This document shows positions 50,854 through 58,864 of a stretch of 64,000 nt of DNA, one piece after another. Under the pieces are notes generated by a model that saw nothing but the letters and a program-made list of their open reading frames with translations, did not search any database and was not told the DNA's origin. The position numbers were made by a program, and so were the translations under genes. The first letter of the stretch is position 1; each line of letters begins with the position of its first letter. Origin of the DNA: CAYMRL01 sp964473205 (lineage in GTDB: Bacteria > Deinococcota > Deinococci > Deinococcales > Trueperaceae); assembly GCA_964473205.1 (NCBI GenBank), contig CAYYOK010000006.1, positions 1-64,000 of the forward strand. The letters are read 5' to 3'.

Positions 50854-53800
50854 ATGACGACGCGGCTGCAGGACCCGCCGTGGCGGCGCTCGCTCGCCTT
50901 CTTGGCAGGTGTCGGGTTCGCCGCGGTGCCGGCGTTCGGTCCGTTCCTCGCGCTGGTGGCGATGGCGACCGGCCGGCTCGAGCTGCAGCGCGCCGACCGT
51001 TGGTGGTGGCTGGCCGCGCTGCTGATGTCCCTGCCGCTAGCTCTCACCAGCGACATCCTCAGCGCCTTCGCGGCGGCGGCTCAGGTCATCGCGGCCTGGC
51101 TGATCTTCCGCTGCGCGACCGAGGTGAGGCACCGGCTTCACGGCAGCGCCGTGACGCGAGACGTCGGCTTCGGTCTCGTCGTCGGCCTCGCCATAACGCT
51201 GCTGCTGGGCCTGCGGCAGTTCGACGGCTTCAGCTTCCAGACCGCCCGCACGGCCCTCGACGCCATCACCTGGCAGGCTCACCCCGCGATCTTCGGTCAC
51301 ACCATGCTCGTGCTGTCTGCGCTGCTCGCGGTCGTCGTGCCCAACGCCGGCTTGCGCGCCGTCGCCCTGGCGTTGGGCGCGGTCGGGGTGGTCTTGTCCG
51401 GCTCGCGCGACGCGATGTTCGCGTGGTTGCTCGTCGCGGTCGGGCTGCGCTTCGTGGGCAGGCGCGGCAGCCGCCTGACGAACCTCCTCGAGTGGGTGCA
51501 GATAGGGCTGATGCTGCTGCTGGCCAGCGGGGCGCTCAGCTCGCTCGGCGTCGGCCGCACCGGGTTCCTGACCGAGATGACGCAGGTCGGAACCAACCAC
51601 AACCTGTTCCGGGGCACCGAGGTGGTCGAGGCCGACTGGTGGTACCCGCTCGGCGTCGACGTGGCACCTTCGCTGGTCCTCGTCGAGGGCGTCCCGCGCA
51701 CCGGGCTGGCCGTCACCAAGCGCTGGGAGGAGCCTTGGTCGCGGCTGCAGCAGGTCGTGACGCTCCAGCCGGGCGAGACGTACACGCTCAGCGCGGCGTG
51801 GCGCCCGACCGGCAGCGCGGCTCCGGGCTTGGACGGCTGGGGTAGGCAGGCGGGCTCGCAGTCGGACAGCGTCCTGTCCAGCACGATGGTCGGCGGCGTG
51901 CACCGGGCGACCGGCAGCGGCGACATCGCGGTGGCGTCCGCCAGCAGCGTCGCGCTGGACAACGGCTTCACCCGGGGGTTCGTCACCTTCCGTTACACGG
52001 GCGAGAGGCCGCTGGTCTGGTACGTGGGCGCGGTGCCCGACCGCTCCAGCCTGATCAACTCGATGACCACCTTCGCCGAGATCCAGCTCAGCGCCAGCGC
52101 CAGCCTCTTGCCTTACCAGCCCGGTCTCGCCGAGCGCGGGGTCGGCAGCCTCGAGGCTTCGAGGGTCCCCGTCTGGCGAGACGCCCTCACCGCCATCGGC
52201 GCCAAACCGCTCATCGGTTGGGGCATGGATGGGCTGCCGGCCGCCATGGGTGCCCTCCGTGGCGACGAGACGCGCTTGAGGCCTATCGCCGCGCACTCTC
52301 ACAACATGCTGCTGGCCATCTGGGTCGACAGAGGGTTGCTCGGCGTGATCGGTCTGCTGGTGCTCGCCGTCGTGCTGTCCCTGAGGGTCGTTCAGCAGCG
52401 CGACAAGGCGATGGCGGTCGTGCTGGCGGGAGTGTTGGTGCTCAACACCCTCGACGCGACCCTGTTCTCGGGAGGCATCCTCTACCCGCTGGCCGCGGTG
52501 CTCGGCTGGCGCGCTGTCGGTCGCAGGCAGGCCGCGACCTCCGAGACGGGTGTCGGCAGCGCGGCGCTGGTGAGGGTGTCTCTCGCCACGAGCGATGCGG
52601 CCGCCGGCGCGGCGGCGATCTCGGTAGGGCTCTTGGCGACCGCGCAGCTGGGAGCCTCGGCAGCGCTGTCGGAAGGCTGGTCCACACCGCTCGCGTACGC
52701 GACCCTGCTGTGGCCGCTGGTCGGAGGATGGTCCGGCCTCTACCCCGGCTACGGGCGTCCGGCTCACGAAGAGCTCGGCCGCAGCGTCGGCACTGGCGCC
52801 GGAGCCGTTCTGTTGCTCGCGTTCGCCACCATGGCCCTCCCCGCCGCGTTCGACCTCAGTCCGGCAGCAGTGCTGGTCACGGCCCTCGCCAGTCCCGTGC
52901 TAACCCCCATCTTCAGGGCGCTGACCAAGCAGGCGCTCAAGGTCATGCGGCTGTGGGGACGGCCCGTCGCGATCCTGGGCACCGGGCCCGCTGCCGAGCG
53001 CACCGCGAAGCACCTGCTCGATCATCCCGGCGTCGGTCTTCATCCGCAGGCGGTCTTCGGACCCGGCGACGGCTGGGAGCTCAGCAGGCTGCCCGTTACG
53101 GGCACGCTCGAGTCGGTGTGGAGCTACCTGGCGAGGACCAACGTCCGGCACGTGATCGTCACCGCCGAAGCCGCCAAGGAGCTCGAGTTCGACGAGGTGC
53201 TGAGGCGTTCGGGAGCGCTGCTCAAGCACGTGCAGTACCTACCCGACCTCGGCGGGCTGCCGACGAGCTCGGTGGTGGCGGCGCCTCTGGGCACGTCGCT
53301 GGCGCTGGAGGTGCGCAACCAGCTCGCCTCGACGAGCAACAGGGCCTTCAAGCGCGTCGTCGACCTGGTGTTCGCCTCCGCCGCTCTCGCCCTGCTGGCG
53401 GTGCCGCTGACCCTCGTCGGCCTGATCGTCAGGCTCGACTCGCCGGGGCGCGCTCTGCACCTGTCGCCGCGCTCGGGCCGCGGCGGCCGCACGTTCCGCT
53501 GCATCAAGTTCCGCACCATGTATCGCGACGCAGACGAGCGCCTGGAGCGGATCCTGGCCGAGGACGAGACGCGTCGCACGGAGTACGGCCGCTACCGCAA
53601 GCTCACGCCCGACCCGCGCGTGACGCGCGTGGGGCGCGTGCTGCGGCGCCTGTCTCTCGACGAGTTCCCGCAGCTGCTCAACGTCCTGCGCGGCGACATG
53701 AGCATCGTGGGACCGCGACCGTACCTCGTCACCGAGCTGAACGCCATGGGCCCCGATCGCGACCTGATCTTCCTCGCCCGCCCTGGCCTCACGGGCTACT

Positions 53801-53943
53801 GGCAGGTGACGGCGCGCAACGACGTCGACTTCGACGAGCGCCAGGCCATGGAGGCGCACTACGTCCGCAACTGGTCGTTCTGGTGGGACGTCGAGATCAT
53901 GCTCAGAACGCCGCAGGCGATGCTTCAGAAGCGCGACTCCTAG
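50854..53943 (+). CDS. O-antigen ligase-like/WbaP-like fusion protein
   Basis: A 1029-residue, uninterrupted fusion. Residues about 1-235 contain TM helices and GSRDAMFAWLL; about 240-440 are a beta-rich extracytoplasmic insert starting NHNLFRGTEVV; 450-560 include the Wzy_C-type loop with GWGMDGLP and AHSHNMLLAIWVDRGLLG (479-496). Residues about 590-690 contain further TM helices; about 699-800 a Rossmann-like region (RPVAILGTGPAAERTAKHLL); about 829-1029 the polyprenyl-phosphate sugar transferase core with CIKFRTM, DEFPQLLNVLRGDMSIVGPRP and RPGLTGYWQV. The second half would start glycan assembly on undecaprenyl phosphate, the first half would act at the end. ATG 50854 follows TACACT. Confidence 0.9.
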   Translation: MTTRLQDPPWRRSLAFLAGVGFAAVPAFGPFLALVAMATGRLELQRADRWWWLAALLMSLPLALTSDILSAFAAAAQVIAAWLIFRCATEVRHRLHGSAVTRDVGFGLVVGLAITLLLGLRQFDGFSFQTARTALDAITWQAHPAIFGHTMLVLSALLAVVVPNAGLRAVALALGAVGVVLSGSRDAMFAWLLVAVGLRFVGRRGSRLTNLLEWVQIGLMLLLASGALSSLGVGRTGFLTEMTQVGTNHNLFRGTEVVEADWWYPLGVDVAPSLVLVEGVPRTGLAVTKRWEEPWSRLQQVVTLQPGETYTLSAAWRPTGSAAPGLDGWGRQAGSQSDSVLSSTMVGGVHRATGSGDIAVASASSVALDNGFTRGFVTFRYTGERPLVWYVGAVPDRSSLINSMTTFAEIQLSASASLLPYQPGLAERGVGSLEASRVPVWRDALTAIGAKPLIGWGMDGLPAAMGALRGDETRLRPIAAHSHNMLLAIWVDRGLLGVIGLLVLAVVLSLRVVQQRDKAMAVVLAGVLVLNTLDATLFSGGILYPLAAVLGWRAVGRRQAATSETGVGSAALVRVSLATSDAAAGAAAISVGLLATAQLGASAALSEGWSTPLAYATLLWPLVGGWSGLYPGYGRPAHEELGRSVGTGAGAVLLLAFATMALPAAFDLSPAAVLVTALASPVLTPIFRALTKQALKVMRLWGRPVAILGTGPAAERTAKHLLDHPGVGLHPQAVFGPGDGWELSRLPVTGTLESVWSYLARTNVRHVIVTAEAAKELEFDEVLRRSGALLKHVQYLPDLGGLPTSSVVAAPLGTSLALEVRNQLASTSNRAFKRVVDLVFASAALALLAVPLTLVGLIVRLDSPGRALHLSPRSGRGGRTFRCIKFRTMYRDADERLERILAEDETRRTEYGRYRKLTPDPRVTRVGRVLRRLSLDEFPQLLNVLRGDMSIVGPRPYLVTELNAMGPDRDLIFLARPGLTGYWQVTARNDVDFDERQAMEAHYVRNWSFWWDVEIMLRTPQAMLQKRDS

Positions 53944-53984
53944 GCCCGAAAGCCGCAGCGTCGAGCCTCACGGTAGAGTGACTC

Positions 53985-54815
53985 GTGGCAGGAAAGCCAA
54001 GAGTCAACGGTGCCCTGCGCGCACTCAGCATCTTCACGGCCGCCTCCAGACCCCTCTACTGGTTGTACGAACGGCGGCTCTGGCGCGCCATCAGGGCGTC
54101 GGAGCATCTGCCGCGCCACATCGGGATCATCATGGACGGCAACCGCCGCTTCGCCAAGGCCGTCGGTCTCGACGTCAAGGCCGGTCACGACTACGGGGCC
54201 GGCAAGGCGCGCGAGGTCCTCGACTGGTGCTTGGAGCTGGGCATCAAGCACGTCACCCTGTGGGGCTTCTCCACCGACAACCGCAGCCGTGCGCCTGACG
54301 AGGTCGGGCATCTGCATGCGCTGTTCGCCGAACAGGCCCGCAGCCTGCTCACCGACCAGCGGCTTCACGCCAACCGGGTGCGCGTGAGGATCATCGGCGA
54401 CATCGCCGACTTCCCCGAGGACGCGAAGGCGGCCCTGGCCGAGATGGAGGCGGCGACGGCGCACTACGACGGCATGGCGGTCAACGTCGCGCTCGGCTAC
54501 GGGGGCCGCGAGGAGATCGTCGACGCGGTCAAGCGCCTGGTAGGCGAGCAGCTCGACGCTGGCACAGATCCGACCGATGTCGCTAGGTCAATCACCACCG
54601 AAGGGATCACCAGGCACCTCTACACTGCAGGCATGCCCGACCCGGACTTCGTCATCCGCACATCTGGCGAGGTGAGACTGTCGGGCTTCTTGCTGTGGCA
54701 GACGGCCTACAGCGAGTTCTACTTCTGCGACGCCAACTGGCCGGAGTTCCGCAAGGTCGACTTCCTGCGAGCGGTTCGCGATTACCAGGCACGCGAGAGG
54801 CGCTACGGCCGATGA
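53985..54815 (+). CDS. uppS: Undecaprenyl diphosphate synthase (isoprenyl transferase)
   Basis: A 276-residue cis-prenyltransferase. HIGIIMDGNRRFAKAVG near residues 46-62 with the catalytic Asp, GHDYGAGK, WGFSTDNRSR, IRTSGEVRLSGFLLWQTAYSEFYF (given here as RTSGEVRLSGFL and YSEFYF) are diagnostic. It makes the C55 carrier used by the fusion protein upstream. GTG 53985 is preceded by TAGAGT (53974-53979) with a 5-nt spacer. Its last eight codons are duplicated downstream. Confidence 0.95.
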   Translation: MAGKPRVNGALRALSIFTAASRPLYWLYERRLWRAIRASEHLPRHIGIIMDGNRRFAKAVGLDVKAGHDYGAGKAREVLDWCLELGIKHVTLWGFSTDNRSRAPDEVGHLHALFAEQARSLLTDQRLHANRVRVRIIGDIADFPEDAKAALAEMEAATAHYDGMAVNVALGYGGREEIVDAVKRLVGEQLDAGTDPTDVARSITTEGITRHLYTAGMPDPDFVIRTSGEVRLSGFLLWQTAYSEFYFCDANWPEFRKVDFLRAVRDYQARERRYGR

Positions 54816-54881
54816 GACCCAGGCACGCCATCGCATCCGCGGCCCTGCCCACAGCACGCGAGAGGCGCTACGGCCGATGAG
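54789..54881 (+). repeat. 65-bp duplication of the uppS 3' end
   Basis: A 28-bp direct repeat occurs at 54789-54816 and 54854-54881, period 65. Both copies contain the codons for ARERRYGR, a TGA and the overlapping ATG. The first ATG (54812) opens a 22-codon frame (MRPRHAIASAALPTARERRYGR) that ends with the same tail and stop, overlapping the next gene's ATG at 54877. Confidence 0.9.
54812..54880 (+). CDS. 22-residue mini-ORF made by duplication
   Basis: ATG 54812 to TGA 54878-54880 overlaps the stop of uppS and the start of the guanylyltransferase gene. It ends in the duplicated tail ARERRYGR. No function is expected; it may just keep ribosomes coupled between the two genes. Confidence 0.3.
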   Translation: MRPRHAIASAALPTARERRYGR

Positions 54882-55938
54882 CAAGCTACCGTTCGTGGCT
54901 GTGATCATGGCCGGTGGCCAGGGGCAGCGCTTCTGGCCACTGTCGACGCCGGAACGCCCCAAGCAGTTCCTCGATCTGCAGCGCACCGGCCGCACCCTGA
55001 TCCAGTCGACCTACGACCGCGTCGTAGGCCTGGCCGGCGACAGCAACCACGTGCTCGTGGCCACCGCGGCCCGCTACGTGGCCCTGGTACGCGAGCAGCT
55101 GCCCGACGTGCCGCGGCGCAACGTGCTGGTCGAGCCGATGTCGCGCGACTCGGCGCCGGCGATAGCCCTCGCCAACCTGCTGATAGAGCGCCGCTTCGGG
55201 AACGTCGTGGCGGGCTTCTTCTCGTCAGACCATCTGATCGGCCCCGGACAGGACTTCGGCGAGGTCATCCGCCACGCGGCGGAGACCGCCGAGTCGCAAG
55301 ACGGTCTCGTCACGGTAGGCATCCGGCCTACGCGCCCCGCCACGGGCTACGGCTACGTCCAGACCGGCGACCGCATCGGTTGCGCGCACAAGGTGGCCCG
55401 CTTCGTCGAGAAGCCGAACGTGCACATCGCCGAGTCGTACCTCGCCTCGGGCGATTACCTGTGGAACGCGGGGATCTTCGTCTGGCGCGTGTCGGCGGCC
55501 CTCGCCGAGCTCGACAGGCACGTTCCCGAGCTGATGGAGCCGCTGCGCCGCGCCGTCGAGGAGGACCGTATCGAGGAGGTCTTCCCGACGCTGCAGCGCA
55601 TCAGCATCGACTACGCGCTGATGGAGCATACGAACAGCGCCTACGTCGTGCCGGCCGCCTTCCAGTGGGACGACATCGGCGACTGGGTCGCGCTCGAACG
55701 CCACATCCAGCACGAGGACCTCGGCCACGGTGCCAACACCGTCGTCGGGCGCCACATCGGCCTCGACACCTCTGGCAACATCGTCTACACCGAGGACCCG
55801 GAGGACGTCATCGTCACGCTCGGGGTGCACGACCTCGTCATCGTCAAGCGCGGCCACGCGATCTTGCTGGTGCACAAGAGCCGCGTCGAGGAGATCAAGG
55901 CGCTGCTGGCCGACGAGCGCATGGGTGGGTTGTTCTAG
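54877..55938 (+). CDS. manC: Mannose-1-phosphate guanylyltransferase
   Basis: A 353-residue nucleotidyltransferase making GDP-mannose. MAGGQGQRFWPLSTPERPKQF near residues 11-31 (given as the GGQGQRFWPLS and RPKQF segments), FSSDHLIG, ATGYGYVQ, FVEKPN, WNAGIFVWR and QWDDIGDW are canonical. The single-domain length fits a ManC/Mpg enzyme without the C-terminal isomerase. ATG 54877 overlaps the mini-ORF stop. Confidence 0.95.
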   Translation: MSKLPFVAVIMAGGQGQRFWPLSTPERPKQFLDLQRTGRTLIQSTYDRVVGLAGDSNHVLVATAARYVALVREQLPDVPRRNVLVEPMSRDSAPAIALANLLIERRFGNVVAGFFSSDHLIGPGQDFGEVIRHAAETAESQDGLVTVGIRPTRPATGYGYVQTGDRIGCAHKVARFVEKPNVHIAESYLASGDYLWNAGIFVWRVSAALAELDRHVPELMEPLRRAVEEDRIEEVFPTLQRISIDYALMEHTNSAYVVPAAFQWDDIGDWVALERHIQHEDLGHGANTVVGRHIGLDTSGNIVYTEDPEDVIVTLGVHDLVIVKRGHAILLVHKSRVEEIKALLADERMGGLF

Positions 55939-55944
55939 GTTCCA

Positions 55945-56586
55945 TTGGTCGAGCTCGTCATCTTCGACTGCGACGGCGTGCTCGTCGACTCCGAGCGGCT
56001 GGCGGTCAAGGTCGACGTGGAGGTACTGACCAGGCTCGGATGGCCGCTGACCGAGGCCGAGGTCGTCGAACGCTTCGTGGGCGCCTCGGACGCGGCCTTC
56101 AAGGCGGCCATCGAAGCGCAGCTCGGCAGACCCCTTCCAGAGGACTGGGAGGCGGAGTTCCAGTCTCTGTACCGAGCCGCGTTCGCGGCAGACCTCCGCC
56201 CTGTAGACGGCGTCGTCGAGGCGCTCGACCAGATCGACATCCCCACCTGCGTCGCATCGAACGGAACCCACGAGAAGATGCAGTTCACGCTGGGCCTGAC
56301 GGGCCTGCTCGAGAGGTTCAGGGGCCGGATCTTCTCAGCCACGGACGTCGATCGTGGCAAGCCCGAGCCCGACCTGTTCCTCTACGCCGCCGAACGCATG
56401 GGTGCCGCTCCCGCTGCCTGCGTCGTGGTCGAGGACAGCGTGAGCGGAGTCACCGCCGCCCGCGCCGCTGGGATGAAGGTGCTCGCCTATGCTGGCGGTG
56501 TCACCCCGGCTCCTAGGCTCGAAGGTTCACGCACCACGGTCTTTCATCACATGCGTGCCTTGCCGACACTGCTGAATGTCGTTTGA
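55945..56586 (+). CDS. HAD-superfamily sugar-phosphatase-like hydrolase
   Basis: A 213-residue HAD protein. Motif I is VIFDCDGVLVDS (residues about 5-16), motif II ASNGTHEK, motif III GKPEPDLFLYA and VVVEDSVSG, all intact. The cap is alpha-helical (beta-phosphoglucomutase-like subgroup). TTG 55945 is the only upstream start before motif I and lies 7 nt after the manC stop. Context suggests a sugar phosphate substrate; the identity is unknown. Confidence 0.85.
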   Translation: MVELVIFDCDGVLVDSERLAVKVDVEVLTRLGWPLTEAEVVERFVGASDAAFKAAIEAQLGRPLPEDWEAEFQSLYRAAFAADLRPVDGVVEALDQIDIPTCVASNGTHEKMQFTLGLTGLLERFRGRIFSATDVDRGKPEPDLFLYAAERMGAAPAACVVVEDSVSGVTAARAAGMKVLAYAGGVTPAPRLEGSRTTVFHHMRALPTLLNVV

Positions 56587-56930
56587 GGCCTATGAAGTCG
56601 AGGCCGCCGTCGAAGTGACACAGGCTGGAGCCTATCCTCTTCCTCGACACGACCTATCTAGTGCCTATCTTGTGGACATGAAGAATTGCGAGCTATTGGG
56701 GGACCGGCCGGGACTTCTTGATGGAATCACCTGGGGCGAGTAAGCCATGGATGACGGGCGGATCGCCACTCAGGCCCAAGGCAGTACGTCGCCTGTCGCG
56801 ACGGCTTGCCAAGGCTGATTCGCGCACGCCACGGTTGGGATAGATTGATAAGATAGGATAAGTTACCTACATTTGGACATGCGAGACGACCGACCAGCTA
56901 AACCTTGGCGGTTCAGAATGAGGATGAGTC
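56587..56930. other. Low-GC intergenic region with GATA words and a small ORF
   Basis: A 344-bp noncoding region with lower GC than the rest. GATA occurs at 56839, 56847, 56852 and 56857, giving an AT-rich candidate promoter for the ATPase gene. A 54-codon plus-strand frame (56679-56843) starts MKNCELLG and ends basic, but has no ribosome binding site or recognised homology, so I do not call it a gene. No tRNA or attachment site is seen. Confidence 0.55.
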
Positions 56931-58127
56931 GTGAACCCATTTGACAACCCGTTCGCGCCTGGCGCAGGCGCACCGCCACCCGCCCTAGTTGGTCGCGACG
57001 ACATCGTGAGTGCCGCAGAGGTCGCCCTTCATCGGGTACGAGCTGGTCGGCCCGAGAAGAGTCAGATGCTGCTGGGACTCCGTGGCGTCGGCAAGACCGT
57101 GCTGCTGAATCGGATCAAGGACATGGCCGAAGAGATGGGCAATCAGATAGTTCACGTGGAAGCCCCCGAAGGCCAGAGGTTGGCCCAGTACTTGGCTCCC
57201 GCCCTCAAAGGGGCGTTGCTGCAACTCAGTCGAGTCGCAAACGCACGGGATATGGCAGGCCGGGCGCTAGCAGCACTGCGCGGGTTCGCCAGTACATTCA
57301 GAGTCTCCATTGGAGAGATCGGCATCGAGTTAACCGCGCCACCAGCTGCCGACAGCGGCAACCTCGAGATCGACCTCCCCGAACTCCTGGTGACGGTCGG
57401 CCGCGCGGCGCGCGCGGCCGGGTCGAGCATCACCATCCTGGTGGACGAGGTCCAATACCTCAACGAAGAAGACCTCCGGGCTCTCATAGTAGCCATGCAC
57501 AAGGTAGCCCAGGGCGGCCTCCCGGTCATCCTGTTCGGAGCAGGGCTGCCTCAGGTCGCCGGCCTTGCTGGCGACGCGAAGTCCTACGCAGAACGGCTTT
57601 TTGACTACCCTGACATAGGGCCGCTCTCAGAAGAGGCCGCACGGGACGCGATCAAGAAGCCGCTTGTTGCGCAACGAGTAGATATCCGTGACGCTGCATT
57701 AGCGCATATCGTCGCCGCCACCCATGGGTATCCGTACTTTCTTCAAGAGTGGGGCAAGCACACCTGGAACACCGCCGAATCGTCCCCTATCGATAAGGAC
57801 GATGTACTTAAGGCTAGCGGAGCTGCAACATCAGCACTAGACCGTAGTTTCTTCCGAGTTCGTTTCGACCGGCTTACTCCGCGCGAGCAAGACTACCTTC
57901 GTGCGATGGCAGAGCTCGGAGTTGGGCCACATCGGTCTGGCGACATCGCGAAGTTGCTTAACCGAAGGGTCGAGAGGGTAGGTCCACTCCGCAGCGGCCT
58001 GATTAAGAAGGGAATGATATGGAGCCCTGCACATGGCAGCACCGCATTCACCGTCCCGCTCTTCGACGCCTTCATGAAGCGTGAGATGCCTGATTGGGTG
58101 GCCCCATCGAAACGCCTCAGGGCCTGA
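56931..58127 (+). CDS. Orc1-like AAA ATPase, probably horizontally acquired
   Basis: A 398-residue AAA+ protein. ALVGRDDIVSAAEVAL precedes Walker A LRGVGKT (about residues 48-54); Walker B ILVDEVQYLNEED lies near 165; SYAERLFDYPDI follows in the sensor region. The C-terminal 80 residues are helical with a wHTH-like pattern (RSGDIAKLLNRRVERVGPLRSGLIKKGMI, given here as SGDIAKLLNR and GLIKKGMI). Related proteins occur in mobile elements and toxin-like loci; function is unknown. GTG 56931 follows GAGG. Codons such as TTA, ATA and AGT are frequent, unlike neighbours. Confidence 0.82.
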   Translation: MNPFDNPFAPGAGAPPPALVGRDDIVSAAEVALHRVRAGRPEKSQMLLGLRGVGKTVLLNRIKDMAEEMGNQIVHVEAPEGQRLAQYLAPALKGALLQLSRVANARDMAGRALAALRGFASTFRVSIGEIGIELTAPPAADSGNLEIDLPELLVTVGRAARAAGSSITILVDEVQYLNEEDLRALIVAMHKVAQGGLPVILFGAGLPQVAGLAGDAKSYAERLFDYPDIGPLSEEAARDAIKKPLVAQRVDIRDAALAHIVAATHGYPYFLQEWGKHTWNTAESSPIDKDDVLKASGAATSALDRSFFRVRFDRLTPREQDYLRAMAELGVGPHRSGDIAKLLNRRVERVGPLRSGLIKKGMIWSPAHGSTAFTVPLFDAFMKREMPDWVAPSKRLRA

Positions 58128-58194
58128 CCCGCGCCCGCGGTAGTCAACTGGTAGGGAGTCGAGGAACTTCGATTCGTAAACCTTGCAGATAACC

Positions 58195-58779
58195 TCAACC
58201 GTGCAGGGTAGGTCGGTAGACCAACTCCTGTATCCTGCCATCCAGCGTCCGGCTCTCGAGCAGCTCTAGGTCGAAGTCGTCCGCGCCCGCGAAGATGGGC
58301 TTGTCGCCCGTGCGCCCGGATATCAGAGGGAAGATCGTCACCTGAACGCGGTCGACCAGACCTGCGGCCATCAGGGCCCAGTTCAGCGACAGGCTGCCGT
58401 GCGAGCGCAGCGGCACAGCGGACTCCTGCTTGAGCCGGGTGACGATCTCGACGGCGTCGCCGCTCACGACGGTGGCGTCGGGCCAGTCGACCGGTTCCTC
58501 CAGCGTGCTCGAAACGACGATGGCCGGCATGGCCCTGAGCCGCTGGACCCACGCGTCACCAGCGCCCGGTTCCCTGTCCCACACGCGTTGGAACCGCACG
58601 AACTGCCTGAAGGTGTCGGCTCCGAAGACCATCCGTTGCGGCTCGCCGTACTGAGCCAGGCGGTGGGCGAGGAACTCAGGGCCTTGCTTGCCCCAGTAGC
58701 CGCCCCAGTCGCCCTCGGCGTTGTAGGAGCCGTAGCCGTCGAGGCTGGCGAAGACGTCGAAGGTGTAGGTAGCGCTCAT
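58195..58779 (-). CDS. Dihydrofolate reductase-like (RibD C-terminal) protein
   Basis: A 194-residue protein of the DHFR/RibD-C fold. FDVFASLDGYGSY near the N-terminus, FGADTFRQF and RSHGSLSLNWALM are family-like; it probably binds NADPH. Start ATG 58779 follows GGGGAGG; the longer frame to 58893 is not supported. Substrate unknown. The C-terminus overlaps nothing and lies close to the ATPase gene 3' end, with about 67 bp between them holding no clear terminator. Confidence 0.8.
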   Translation of the reverse strand: MSATYTFDVFASLDGYGSYNAEGDWGGYWGKQGPEFLAHRLAQYGEPQRMVFGADTFRQFVRFQRVWDREPGAGDAWVQRLRAMPAIVVSSTLEEPVDWPDATVVSGDAVEIVTRLKQESAVPLRSHGSLSLNWALMAAGLVDRVQVTIFPLISGRTGDKPIFAGADDFDLELLESRTLDGRIQELVYRPTLHG

Positions 58780-58864
58780 GATCCTCCCCGCGAGTATGGC
58801 GGCGCGAAGAGGTGCGCTACGTAGCGCAGGCGCCGCCAGGTCTTCGGATCGTGGCGAGCCTGCT

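Noticed and set aside
55945..56586. Phosphomannomutase to complete GDP-mannose synthesis
   Set aside because: The protein has a small HAD fold with beta-phosphoglucomutase-type cap; no ManB-type phosphohexomutase serine loop is seen.
56679..56843. 54-codon plus-strand frame before the ATPase
   Set aside because: No ribosome binding site, no recognised motif, and the stretch overlaps the likely promoter region.
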